Below are positions 1-8,273 of a stretch of DNA of 64,000 nt, piece after piece; position 1 is the first letter of the stretch, and every line of letters starts with the position of its first letter. The translations under genes were made by a program, and so were the position numbers. The DNA comes from Chitinophagaceae bacterium (lineage in GTDB: Bacteria; Bacteroidota; Bacteroidia; Chitinophagales; Chitinophagaceae): assembly GCA_016702745.1 (NCBI GenBank), contig JADJDJ010000002.1, forward strand, positions 372,001 through 436,000, written 5' to 3'. The notes beneath the pieces are model-generated. The model saw only the letters and a program-made list of their open reading frames with translations, was not told where the DNA came from and made no database searches.

Positions 1-222
1 GATCAGCAGGGTAATTTTATTATCACCAAAGGGTCCGACAAAGGATCCAAGGAATTTTTCGAAGGGGTCGGTGATGACGGCTACCACATCGTTCACCTTG
101 TTATCGGTTACCGAAGCAGTCGTTGTATCTTCTGGCTGATCGGTTTTTTTATCAGTTTTCTTCTCATTGTTGCAGGCAATCAGTAAGGAGCCTGACAGGA
201 GGAGCATCAGGAATTTATTCAT
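1..222 (-). CDS. Lipoprotein, N-terminal part (runs off the window)
   Basis: The reading frame is open from an ATG at 222 down to base 1, giving 74 residues without a stop, so the gene is cut by the window edge. The N-terminus is a lipoprotein signal: a short basic start, a hydrophobic leucine-rich stretch, and the lipobox LIAC with Cys at residue 17, followed by a Lys/Asp/Thr-rich linker. This predicts a lipid-anchored envelope protein. The visible mature part (ending near DPFEKFLGSFVGPFGDN) resembles nothing I can name. A promoter-like element lies directly upstream. Confidence 0.75.
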   Translation of the reverse strand, partial: MNKFLMLLLSGSLLIACNNEKKTDKKTDQPEDTTTASVTDNKVNDVVAVITDPFEKFLGSFVGPFGDNKITLLI

Positions 223-242
223 GATAAATGGTTTAATTTGAT

Positions 243-273
243 TAAAAATAAAACAAATAATCAGCCGCACCAA
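243..273 (-). promoter_or_regulatory. Candidate primary promoter of the lipoprotein gene
   Basis: On the minus strand a TTG (271-273) is followed after 20 nt by TATTTTTA (243-250), close to the Bacteroidota primary-sigma pattern TTG-N19-TAnnTTTG. The predicted transcription start lies a few bases before the ATG at 222. It sits in the short divergent gap beside the DUF2306 gene. The call rests on motif and spacing only. Confidence 0.35.
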
Positions 274-277
274 TATA

Positions 278-925
278 TTGAACGCCTTCCTCCTGCTGGT
301 ACTGGCTTATTTCTGCTGGCTCATGGCCCGGATCACAATGGCCTATATACCCTATCATACGGATGTGGGTTTTCTGCGGATCAAACAACAATACATTGAT
401 ATTGATCACTGGCGGATCGCCTTTTTTGTTCATGTGTATGCGAGTATGTGGGTTTTGTTTGCGGGATTTACCCAGTTTTCTGCTTCCCTGCAAAAAAAAC
501 GGCCGGCCCTGCACCGGCAGCTGGGTTATATCTATGTGGTGGATGTGCTGCTGATCACCGGCCCCGCAGGTTTGCTGATGGGTTTTTATGCCAATGGGGG
601 GATCAGCTCACGGATTTCATTTGTATTACTGGCGTTGACCTGGATATTTTGTACGGCCATGGCATTGATCAGGGCCAGGCAGGGGAATTTTAAATCGCAC
701 CGTCACTTTATGATCCGGAGTTATGCCCTTACGCTTTCAGCCCTTACGCTCAGGGCCTGGAAATGGGGAATAACCAACTCCTTTGAATTGCGTCCGATGG
801 ATGTGTACCGGGCCGTAGCCTGGCTGGGATGGGTGCCCAATCTGTTGCTGGCAGAATGGATCATCCGTTTTAAAAGAAAAAAAAATCTCTCCTCTAAAAG
901 GAGAGATTCCGTTATTTCTGTCTAA
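278..925 (+). CDS. DUF2306-type membrane protein
   Basis: This 215-residue protein has about six hydrophobic segments. It carries features I associate with DUF2306 predicted membrane proteins: a HWRIAFFVHVYAS stretch, a LHRQLGYIYV motif near residue 80, and a SHRHFMIRSYALT motif near residue 140. The conserved His and Arg residues in these membrane-edge motifs suggest an inner-membrane protein, but its function is unknown. The start is uncertain. No ATG occurs between the upstream stop and TTG 278, and the next in-frame ATG is 323, which would cut into the first membrane segment, so TTG is preferred. The last 15 or so codons (KKKNLSSKRRDSVISV) lie inside the dnaN terminator of the opposite strand, so the C-terminal tail is probably a by-product of that hairpin. 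Confidence 0.75.
   Translation: MNAFLLLVLAYFCWLMARITMAYIPYHTDVGFLRIKQQYIDIDHWRIAFFVHVYASMWVLFAGFTQFSASLQKKRPALHRQLGYIYVVDVLLITGPAGLLMGFYANGGISSRISFVLLALTWIFCTAMALIRARQGNFKSHRHFMIRSYALTLSALTLRAWKWGITNSFELRPMDVYRAVAWLGWVPNLLLAEWIIRFKRKKNLSSKRRDSVISV
877..908 (-). terminator. Rho-independent terminator of dnaN, inside the DUF2306 coding end
   Basis: On the minus strand there is a perfect 10-bp stem (AATCTCTCCT paired with AGGAGAGATT, arms 899-908 and 884-893) with a 5-nt loop. It is followed by an uninterrupted run of T (nine A on the plus strand, 877-885). Orientation and T-run fit termination of dnaN, which ends at 977. The element overlaps the last codons of the convergent gene. Confidence 0.8.
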
Positions 926-976
926 ACGCTTATTAGGTTTTAACCAGCGTTTTCAATCTTCAACTTTCAATTTAAT

Positions 977-2092
977 TTATTGGTTCAGCATCAGCGGCAT
1001 CACCAGCATCAGCAGGTCTTCGTTTTCGTCCTGATCAGTTGGTTTGATCAAACCAGCCTTGGTGGGGGTTGATAATTCAATATTCACATCATCGCTTTCT
1101 GCAGCGCTGAGCATTTCAATCAGGAATTTCGCATTGAAGGCAATCATCATGTCTTCGCCGTTATACTGGCATTTCATCCGCTCGTTTCCTTCAAAGCTGA
1201 AATCAACATCCTGGGCGGCCAGCTGCAATTCACTGCCGCTGATATTCAGGGCTACCTGGTTGGTGCTTTTATTACTGAATACATTCACACGCCGGAGCGC
1301 ACTCTGAAAATCGTTTTTACTTACAGTAAGGCGATAAGGATTTTCAGCCGGTATCACTACTTTGTAATCGGGGAAGCGGGCATCAATCAGGCGGCAACTC
1401 ATTTGTGTACTGCCATGGGTTACAAAGAGGTGGTTGCTATTATAGCTGACGGTGATTTCGTCTTCGGTTGACGGAATGGCCGCTTTCAGCAGGTTCAGCG
1501 GCTTGCGGGGTACGATAAAAGAATCTGTTTTAGGACATTTTACATCTGTTCTTTTATAACGAACCAGGCGGTGGGCATCGGTGGCCACACATTGTAATCC
1601 TTTTTTATCCAGTTCAAAGAAAACACCCGTCATGGCCGGGCGCAGATCATCGTTGCTGGTGGCAAAACTGGTTTTATTGATGGCAGTCACCAGTGCAGAA
1701 GCCGTCATGGTAAAAGAATTGGTATCATCTGCTGCGGGTTCTTTGGGGAAATTATCCGGATTTTCACCCATGATCTTATACTTCCCGTTATCACTGGTGA
1801 TCTCGATACCGAAATTTTTATCAATATTGAAAGTCAGTGGCTGATCGGGTAAGTTTTTCAGTGAGTCCATCAGGATCTTGGCAGGGATACAAACCTTGCC
1901 GCTATCCTTGGCTTCCACATCCAGTTGAACCCTCATCACGGTCTCCAGATCGGTGGCCACCACGGTGAGCCTGTTTTTGCCCACTTCAAAGAGAAAATCT
2001 TCCAGGATAGGAAGAACGGTATTGGCATTGATAACGCCCGCAATATGCTGTAGCTGCTTCAGTAAAGAAGAAGAGGAGGCAATAAACTTCAT
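977..2092 (-). CDS. dnaN: DNA polymerase III subunit beta (sliding clamp)
   Basis: DnaN forms the ring-shaped dimer that tethers the replicative polymerase to DNA. The 371-residue length matches the family (about 365-375). The N-terminus MKFIASSSSLLKQL, the ATDLETVMR segment near residue 47, the ATDAHRLVRY segment near residue 170, and the C-terminal LVMPLMLNQ (equivalent of the usual MPMRL end) are clamp hallmarks. Three clamp folds of about 120 residues each can be laid on it. It is transcribed alone, from a good TTG-N19-TAGTTTCG promoter at 2109-2138 to a strong terminator at 877-908. No dnaA or origin is visible, which is common in Bacteroidota, where dnaN is often unlinked from dnaA. Confidence 0.97.
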   Translation of the reverse strand: MKFIASSSSLLKQLQHIAGVINANTVLPILEDFLFEVGKNRLTVVATDLETVMRVQLDVEAKDSGKVCIPAKILMDSLKNLPDQPLTFNIDKNFGIEITSDNGKYKIMGENPDNFPKEPAADDTNSFTMTASALVTAINKTSFATSNDDLRPAMTGVFFELDKKGLQCVATDAHRLVRYKRTDVKCPKTDSFIVPRKPLNLLKAAIPSTEDEITVSYNSNHLFVTHGSTQMSCRLIDARFPDYKVVIPAENPYRLTVSKNDFQSALRRVNVFSNKSTNQVALNISGSELQLAAQDVDFSFEGNERMKCQYNGEDMMIAFNAKFLIEMLSAAESDDVNIELSTPTKAGLIKPTDQDENEDLLMLVMPLMLNQ

Positions 2093-2108
2093 CGTCTTTG
2101 GTTTGAGG

Positions 2109-2138
2109 CGAAACTACTGATTTTTAACATACTCCCAA
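2109..2138 (-). promoter_or_regulatory. Candidate dnaN promoter
   Basis: On the minus strand TTG (2136-2138), exactly 19 nt, then TAGTTTCG (2109-2116) match the Bacteroidota -33/-7 pattern TTG-N19-TAnnTTTG with one mismatch. The predicted transcription start near 2102 leaves a leader of about 10 nt before the ATG at 2092. Confidence 0.5.
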
Positions 2139-2175
2139 TATCTCCGGAGCGCTGGTGGATAAGCTAAAGTTTGGC

Positions 2176-2205
2176 TTGTTCAATCTGGCTTCTTTAGTAT
2201 CTTGC
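2176..2205 (+). promoter_or_regulatory. Candidate promoter of the unknown-protein/HtrA pair
   Basis: TTG (2176-2178), 19 nt, then TATCTTGC (2198-2205) fit the same primary-sigma pattern as the divergent dnaN promoter. A start near 2211 would place the GTG at 2155 outside the transcript, which supports ATG 2227 as the real start codon. Confidence 0.4.
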
Positions 2206-2226
2206 CTGACCTCAAAATCCCAGCGA

Positions 2227-3549
2227 ATGTTTGACAGATTATTTGGAAAAGGGAAAAAGAAAGACGGACCAGGGGCGGCCCCCGCCATCAGCTTTGGGCG
2301 GTATTCCGACAATAATAAGCCGGTTGCCAAGACCAACCGCTGGACCGACGCAGACAACCTGTTTAAGGAAAAAAAGTACCCGGAAAGTATTGATGCATTT
2401 TTTGATTACCTGCGGGATGATGCCCTGCAGAATGTGGTGTATGAACGCAACGGTGCTGAAGGCCGCTTCCATTTTTACCAGGGCTCCAAGATTGTCAGGG
2501 GCAATTTTAATGGTGATAACCTGGTGGCAGAAGTAACCCTGGCCCGTATGCCCCAGCCCTCGGTACCGGTAATGCGGCGTTTGCTGGAAATGAATTTCAA
2601 TCTTTTCTACAGCCGTTTTGCGATGGACAATGACCGGCTTTGTATGCGTTTTGATACCGCCATGGCTACAGCCAGCCCCAGTAAATTATATTATGGGCTG
2701 AAAGAGTTATCCACCAAGGCCGATAAACAGGATGATCTCCTGGTACAGGATTTTGCCATGCTGGAAATGGCAGATACCGACCATATCAAAGAAATGTCGG
2801 CCGCAGAAAAAGAGGTCAAGTTTGAATACCTGCACAAATGGATTAATCAAACCCTCGAGACCATCAATAGTCTGGATGCCGAAAAATTTTCCGGAGGAAT
2901 TGCCTACCTGCTGCTTTCGCTGATTTACCGGATTGATTACCTGATTGCTCCGGAAGGAAGAATCCTGTATGAACTCGAAAAAATCGGGGGGATCTATTTC
3001 AAAAAAGATGAGCGGCCCGTACCGGAGAAAAACAGGGATATGGCGGAGGAGTTCCGTAAAATGCTGACCATTCCTAAAGAAGAAGTATTTAAACACCTGA
3101 TCAGGTCTACCTATACTTTTTCTATTGTTGCCCCGCAGCAATATAAAACGGTTGCTGATTCCATCCATGGTGCCAATCAGAACCTGGTGTGGTACCGGGA
3201 TAATAATCATCCGGCCATTGCCTGCCAGATTGCCGAGTATGGTATTTCTTATTGCCAGTATTCCTATAGCCTGCCCAAGTCCATCACTGAGTTTTATCAC
3301 CTCTTTATGATGGTGAATTACAGCGACTATTTCAAGGCGCTGGGATATAAAAACGCTTATTATGATTCATCCTCCGGAAAATTTGATACCGATGAGATCA
3401 AATCCGATATCGAATCCATTCAGGAACGCTGGAAGGAAAAGTATCCGTTGATGGATTTCAAAACAGCCAACCTGCGTTTTGATAGTCTTGTGAACTTCTG
3501 TCATACCTACACCAACGAAATGGAATTTTTAAACCTTGATCCCAAATAA
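2227..3549 (+). CDS. Unknown 440-residue protein paired with the HtrA-like protease
   Basis: I do not recognise a family. The frame is open from GTG 2155, but ATG 2227 (MFDRLFGKGKKKDGPG) is chosen because a promoter-like element lies between the two. The protein starts with a basic Lys/Gly-rich stretch. It then has a globular region with many Tyr, Phe and acidic residues and no signal peptide or membrane segment, so it is probably cytoplasmic. A segment near residues 50-120 (YPESIDAFFDYLRD, then GRFHFYQGSKIVRG) is reminiscent of the YbjN/type III chaperone fold, and the downstream protease may carry a similar C-terminal domain; this is a weak resemblance by eye. The stop TAA at 3547-3549 touches the ATG of the protease at 3550, so the two are very likely co-translated and work together. 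Confidence 0.7.
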   Translation: MFDRLFGKGKKKDGPGAAPAISFGRYSDNNKPVAKTNRWTDADNLFKEKKYPESIDAFFDYLRDDALQNVVYERNGAEGRFHFYQGSKIVRGNFNGDNLVAEVTLARMPQPSVPVMRRLLEMNFNLFYSRFAMDNDRLCMRFDTAMATASPSKLYYGLKELSTKADKQDDLLVQDFAMLEMADTDHIKEMSAAEKEVKFEYLHKWINQTLETINSLDAEKFSGGIAYLLLSLIYRIDYLIAPEGRILYELEKIGGIYFKKDERPVPEKNRDMAEEFRKMLTIPKEEVFKHLIRSTYTFSIVAPQQYKTVADSIHGANQNLVWYRDNNHPAIACQIAEYGISYCQYSYSLPKSITEFYHLFMMVNYSDYFKALGYKNAYYDSSSGKFDTDEIKSDIESIQERWKEKYPLMDFKTANLRFDSLVNFCHTYTNEMEFLNLDPK

Positions 3550-4650
3550 ATGGATTCACAAAGTATCATAGAACAATACCAGAAAGCCATTATTCAGATT
3601 GCCACCAATACCGGTACGGGTACCGGCTTTTACCTCAAGGAATTTGACCTGATCGTGACCAACGATCATGTGGTTGCTGAAAATGCCGAAGTAACCATTG
3701 CGGGAAAAGCCTTTGATAAAGCCCTTTCCAGGGTCTGGTACACCGACCGCAAGCACGACCTGGCTTTTCTGGAAGCACCAAAGAATACCGAATTGCCGGA
3801 TGTGAAACTGGGGCGTGACGAAGAAATGAAAGATGGTGACCAGGTGGTAGCGATTGGCCATCCTTATGGGTTGAATTATACGGCCACCCAGGGGGTAATA
3901 TCCAAGGTGGACCGGATCCGGGACGGTCTTAAATTTATTCAGATCGATGCAGCCATCAACCCCGGAAACAGTGGCGGCCCGCTGGTGAATAATAAAGGGG
4001 AAATCATCGGGGTTAATTCTTTTATCATACGCGGGGGTGATAACCTGGGCTTTGCCCTGCCGGTGAATTACCTGCGCGAAGCCCTGCAATTATATGTTCC
4101 CAATAAGGGTCAGGCCAGTACCCGTTGTTTCAGTTGTGGTTACCTGGTTACCACCACGAATATTGACTCCAAAAAATATTGTCCCAGCTGTGGAACGGAA
4201 GTAAAACTGCCCGAAATACCGGAAAAGGAAGTGGAAGCAGTGGGTGCGGCCAAAACCATTGAAGAGATTCTGAAGGAACTGGGCAAGGATGTAAAACTGG
4301 CCCGGGAAGGAGCTAATAACTGGAGTGTAAAAGAGGGATCTGCAAAAATCAAAATCACCTATAACCCGGATAATTTTTTTATTGCAGGTGATGCTTATCT
4401 CTGCCAGCTGCCATCGGATGCACTAAAAATAAAGCCGCTCTACCAGTTCCTGCTGGAAGAAAATCACCGGACCAAGGGCCTCGTGCTCAGCTGCGTCAAA
4501 CAGAATATTGTACTCAGCAGCATCATTTATGATCTGGATATGACCAAGGAATCCGGGGCCGATATTTTCCGCAACCTCTTCAAACAGGCAGATTACTATG
4601 ACGATTTTCTGAAAAAAGAATACAGCTGTACCGACCGGCTGGAAGAGTAA
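3550..4650 (+). CDS. HtrA-like serine protease with zinc ribbon, no signal peptide
   Basis: Residues 15-185 form a trypsin-like (S1C, DegP/HtrA-type) protease. The catalytic triad is visible: His40 in TNDHVV, Asp70 in KHDLAF and Ser141 in NPGNSGGP. A four-cysteine zinc ribbon follows (CFSC at 193-196 and CPSC at 211-214). The last 140 residues or so form an unrecognised alpha/beta domain, possibly YbjN/chaperone-like. No PDZ domain is present, unlike classical DegP, and there is no signal peptide or membrane anchor, so the enzyme should act in the cytoplasm. It begins immediately after the stop of the unknown 440-residue gene. The substrate is unknown. That partner is the obvious candidate for a substrate, adaptor or regulator. 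Confidence 0.85.
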   Translation: MDSQSIIEQYQKAIIQIATNTGTGTGFYLKEFDLIVTNDHVVAENAEVTIAGKAFDKALSRVWYTDRKHDLAFLEAPKNTELPDVKLGRDEEMKDGDQVVAIGHPYGLNYTATQGVISKVDRIRDGLKFIQIDAAINPGNSGGPLVNNKGEIIGVNSFIIRGGDNLGFALPVNYLREALQLYVPNKGQASTRCFSCGYLVTTTNIDSKKYCPSCGTEVKLPEIPEKEVEAVGAAKTIEEILKELGKDVKLAREGANNWSVKEGSAKIKITYNPDNFFIAGDAYLCQLPSDALKIKPLYQFLLEENHRTKGLVLSCVKQNIVLSSIIYDLDMTKESGADIFRNLFKQADYYDDFLKKEYSCTDRLEE

Positions 4651-4685
4651 GTCCTGATGCGGTGAACTCCTCTTACAATCTGTGT

Positions 4686-5156
4686 ATGCAGTACAAGAAA
4701 CAACTCACTGTAGAACAGGCCCTGCAAAAACTAAAACACTATTGTGCCTACCAGGAACGTTGCCACAGTGAAGTGAAAGAGAAACTGTACAGTCTTGGTG
4801 TATGGAAAAAAGACCATGACGGGATCATCAGCACCCTGATCGAAGAAAATTACCTGAACGAAGAACGTTTTGCCATTGCTTATGCAGGTGGGAAATGGCG
4901 GGTCAAGCATTGGGGAAGGGTCAGGATAAAATATGAACTGAAGCAAAAACAGATAAGCGAGTATTGTATCAAAAAAGCGCTGAAACAAATTGATGAGGAA
5001 GAATACCTCAGGGTACTGAATGAAACTGCCGCGGCGAAATATGCTTCGTTAAAAAATGACCAATACCTCGTGCGGAAGAAAAAAACAATTGACTACCTGG
5101 TGAACCGTGGATTTGAAATATCGTTGGTAAATAATTGTCCGGTCTTCGGGAAATAA
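4686..5156 (+). CDS. recX: Regulatory protein RecX
   Basis: RecX proteins bind RecA filaments and restrain recombination and SOS induction. The 156-residue product shows the family's small helical repeats: ALQKLKHYCAYQERCHSEVKEKL near the start, then LIEENYLNEERFAIAYA and WGRVRIKYELKQKQI, the conserved core of RecX repeat 2. An in-frame GTG at 4662 exists, but ATG 4686 (MQYKKQLT) matches the usual N-terminus. It lies 35 nt after the HtrA-like gene and may share its transcript. It ends 2 nt before the convergent kinase gene. Confidence 0.88.
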   Translation: MQYKKQLTVEQALQKLKHYCAYQERCHSEVKEKLYSLGVWKKDHDGIISTLIEENYLNEERFAIAYAGGKWRVKHWGRVRIKYELKQKQISEYCIKKALKQIDEEEYLRVLNETAAAKYASLKNDQYLVRKKKTIDYLVNRGFEISLVNNCPVFGK

Positions 5157-5158
5157 TA

Positions 5159-8100
5159 TCATCCCCCCTCAGCGGGTTTACCAGGCAGCTTTACCAACAC
5201 GGTGGTACCCGCTTCTTTTTTACTTTTTATATCCAATGATGCCCCCATGGTTTTTACCAGGTCTTTAATGATCAGAAAACCCAGCCCGTGTCCCCGCCGG
5301 TGATCTATATTGGCAGCAGAAATCACTACTTCTTCACCCAGCAGTCTTTGCACCTGTTCTGCACTCATGCCAATCCCCTCATCGGTTACAGATAGTATAA
5401 CGGAGGGTCCGTCGTATCTGGCATTTACCCTGATAGAACCTTTATCAGTAAATCGGATGGAATTGGTCAGCAAATTATACAAAAGGATCTTCAGTGGTTC
5501 ATAGTATTGGTTGATTTCAAGTGAAGGGTCTGTTTCATTTGAAATGATCAGGTTTTTTTGCCGGGCCAGCGACTGCAGTATCCCGAATACCTGGTTGACC
5601 ATCTCGTGTATGTTGAAATTTTCTTTCAGCATCCTGCGGTTTTCATTCTGGTATTTGATCCAGTTCAGGATATTGGTTGACAGCAGCTGTAATTCCTGTG
5701 ATGTATTGGTCATCTCACCAATGGTTTCCTGTTGCAGCTCCTCCGGCATCAGCTTTCTTTTTTCAATCAGGTTTTTTCCTGCGGCAGTCAGAAATTTTAG
5801 CGGGGTCACAATATCATGGCTGATAATAGAGATCAGTCTTGTTTTGATGCTGTTATTTTTTTCGAGTACCGTATTTTGTTCCTGTAGTTCTTTTGTTTTA
5901 TCAACGACCAGCTGCTCCAGTTTTTTCTGCCTTTGTTTCAGCTGGCGGGTTCTGAACCGGAAATAAAGCACCAGCATCCCCCAGGCAGCGCCTAACAACA
6001 ACAGATAGAACCACCAGCTCCTTGTCCAGGGTGTGCTGATGCGGAAACGGATTTCCTTGTAGGAGAAATTATTGGTTCCGAAGCCATTGGTTTTTCTGAT
6101 CGTGAGCAGGTAGTTACCAGGGTTAAGGTTATTGAATCTGATTTGTGCCCCATTACTCATATCTACTACCGACCAGTTGCTGTCTTTGTTGATCCGGTAT
6201 TCGAGATAAATATTTTCACGGTTGCACCAGGAAGAAAATCCCAGGCGGACAGTGAGTTCTCCGGCAGCAAAGGGAATGGCCATCATTCCCAGTGAATCAG
6301 GACTGATTTTCATTTTTCCTGCCAGCACTTCATCAATATAGAGTTCACCCTCCGGCAATATCGGCTGATCCGTTTCTGGTTGTACCCATAACAATCCGTC
6401 CATGGTAGGAAAGGAAAGGGTGCTGTTTTGCATGGTCAGTACACAGGGGGCACAGCCGCCATTCATTTCAGTAATTTCCATCCCATCGTTTCTGCCGTAA
6501 TAATGATAATAGACATTTTTGCGATCATTTTCCCAGGTATATAACAGATCGTTCAGGCTGGCTTTAAACAATCCCCGGTTGGTACTGATCCAGCAATATC
6601 CCTGTTTATCTGCTGTAAAGCAGTGGGCATAAAGGAGGAATTTATTTTTATCCACCGGCATTTGTTTCAACTTTCCGTTTTTCCAGATATACCATCCTTT
6701 GCCATAACTGCCGATAAATATGTAGTCACCATATTTCCAAAAATTCCGGAAACAGGAACCATCTGCTTTCAGCAATGTATCCGTTTTTTTATTGGAAAGC
6801 TGGTAGAGAATCACACCATCGCAGGATGCCACTCCCATCTGGTCAGGAGCAAATAAGGTCATGGCATAAGGAGAATTCAGGTTGCTGGGCACCGCTTTAG
6901 ACGGATAAAGCAAAAAAAGACTATCGGCCTGCAAATACCCCAACCCTTTTGAATTGGCAATATAAATCCGGTTGCTTTCCTGATAGAAGCCAAAATTTGA
7001 GAACACCTGAACTTTCTCATAGACTTTTGTCTTTCCGGTCCTGTAATCATAGCAATGAAGAACACTTTTAGCTAAGTCTTTTTCATACTGTGCAAACCAG
7101 AGCAGGGAATCACCTGATTTGTAAATAGAATATTCAAATTTCCCGCTGATCGGGACTGGTTCGTTTTTATTGGGATACGGCCCGATAATATGTGCTTCAT
7201 TGGTCAGCACATTACCGCTTGATAATTCAATTTGCGAATAATAGGCATTTCTTTCCCGGATATCCGCTCCCTTGTTTTTTAACAGGGTTAGTTTGTTTTT
7301 GCGGATCACGATGATACCCTTGGAATCTGTTCCGATAAACAGTGTTTTGTATTTTTCGCTGTATTGCGCAAAGCGGATAAATGAAAAGGTAGGCACTGCA
7401 TTGCAAATAAGTCTGGCTTCGATGCTTTTGTTCCTGTAATCGATTAACCAGGCATTGTTGCCTGCAAAAAGAATGGGCCGCTCCATTCCATTTTCCCAAT
7501 ACAACAGAAAATTCGGCGATTGAAAGGGGATGGTTTCACCGGTTACAGATACCCATTCTAGCGGACTAAATTTCTGAAACCCACTATCGGCCATAAATAT
7601 TTTACGATCCGGGCCTAAAACAAAAAAACGGTTATCCAGTACAAAATTTCTTTCCGATTGAAATGGCAATTGAAGCGTTACCGGTTCATGACCGGGGCGG
7701 ATATAAAAGTACTTTCCGAAATTCGACAGCATAAGCAACCCGCTGTCTGAAAGCTGGTGCAAATCGTTCCAGGGCGTTGCCCTGATGTTTTCCGAAAAGG
7801 AAGTAAGAGATTGCAGCAACCGCTCTCCGGTGACGGTTAGAAAATGTTTTTTTCTGTATCCGGCAATGGACTGTATAGCGGGAGATGTAAAAGGTAACAC
7901 CCGGTTGGCGTTTACAGCCATTATATGATCACCTACATCAGCGCCGAAAATCTCACCCCGGTTGTTTTTGATCAGGTAAGCCATACGCTCATGCCGGGGT
8001 ACAGGACTGTTTTCTTTGGTAAAATTATTGAACTCCCTCCCATTAAAACGGGCCACCCCGGCCTCGGTAGCGACCCAGAGAAATCCGGTTTTTTCATCCC

Positions 8101-8239
8101 ACTGCATGCCTTTGATTCCATTCGAAGGCATCCCATTATCGGTCGTAAAATGCTGAAGCTGAAAACCCGCCGGGTCCTGGCAATAGGCCATGCATCCGGT
8201 ATACAGGAAGAAAAATAAAAGGAAGAGGAGCCTTACCAT
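5159..8239 (-). CDS. Propeller-sensor histidine kinase (two-component system)
   Basis: The 1026-residue membrane sensor kinase has a Sec signal peptide (residues 1-20). A large periplasmic part follows, with two-component-regulator propeller repeats (HFTTDNGMPSNGIKGMQWDE is typical of the first blade). A Y_Y_Y-type beta-sandwich spans roughly residues 650-735, and one transmembrane helix lies near 743-765. A coiled linker then leads to the kinase core: H-box with phospho-acceptor His808 in SHDIVTPL, N-box NLLTNSIRF, G1 DEGIGMS and G2 GHGLGF. It lacks the receiver and AraC domains of classical hybrid (HTCS) sensors. Its partner is the separate NarL-type regulator 34 nt upstream. The ligand is unknown. 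The neighbours are surface-protein genes rather than a polysaccharide utilisation locus. Confidence 0.92.
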   Translation of the reverse strand: MVRLLFLLFFFLYTGCMAYCQDPAGFQLQHFTTDNGMPSNGIKGMQWDEKTGFLWVATEAGVARFNGREFNNFTKENSPVPRHERMAYLIKNNRGEIFGADVGDHIMAVNANRVLPFTSPAIQSIAGYRKKHFLTVTGERLLQSLTSFSENIRATPWNDLHQLSDSGLLMLSNFGKYFYIRPGHEPVTLQLPFQSERNFVLDNRFFVLGPDRKIFMADSGFQKFSPLEWVSVTGETIPFQSPNFLLYWENGMERPILFAGNNAWLIDYRNKSIEARLICNAVPTFSFIRFAQYSEKYKTLFIGTDSKGIIVIRKNKLTLLKNKGADIRERNAYYSQIELSSGNVLTNEAHIIGPYPNKNEPVPISGKFEYSIYKSGDSLLWFAQYEKDLAKSVLHCYDYRTGKTKVYEKVQVFSNFGFYQESNRIYIANSKGLGYLQADSLFLLYPSKAVPSNLNSPYAMTLFAPDQMGVASCDGVILYQLSNKKTDTLLKADGSCFRNFWKYGDYIFIGSYGKGWYIWKNGKLKQMPVDKNKFLLYAHCFTADKQGYCWISTNRGLFKASLNDLLYTWENDRKNVYYHYYGRNDGMEITEMNGGCAPCVLTMQNSTLSFPTMDGLLWVQPETDQPILPEGELYIDEVLAGKMKISPDSLGMMAIPFAAGELTVRLGFSSWCNRENIYLEYRINKDSNWSVVDMSNGAQIRFNNLNPGNYLLTIRKTNGFGTNNFSYKEIRFRISTPWTRSWWFYLLLLGAAWGMLVLYFRFRTRQLKQRQKKLEQLVVDKTKELQEQNTVLEKNNSIKTRLISIISHDIVTPLKFLTAAGKNLIEKRKLMPEELQQETIGEMTNTSQELQLLSTNILNWIKYQNENRRMLKENFNIHEMVNQVFGILQSLARQKNLIISNETDPSLEINQYYEPLKILLYNLLTNSIRFTDKGSIRVNARYDGPSVILSVTDEGIGMSAEQVQRLLGEEVVISAANIDHRRGHGLGFLIIKDLVKTMGASLDIKSKKEAGTTVLVKLPGKPAEGG

Positions 8240-8273
8240 AATCTGATTGCCCCTCCAATTTACAGGTTCTGAA

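Noticed and set aside
977..2240. Replication origin next to dnaN
   Set aside because: No dnaA, no cluster of DnaA boxes and no AT-rich unwinding region was seen. dnaN alone does not mark the origin in this phylum.
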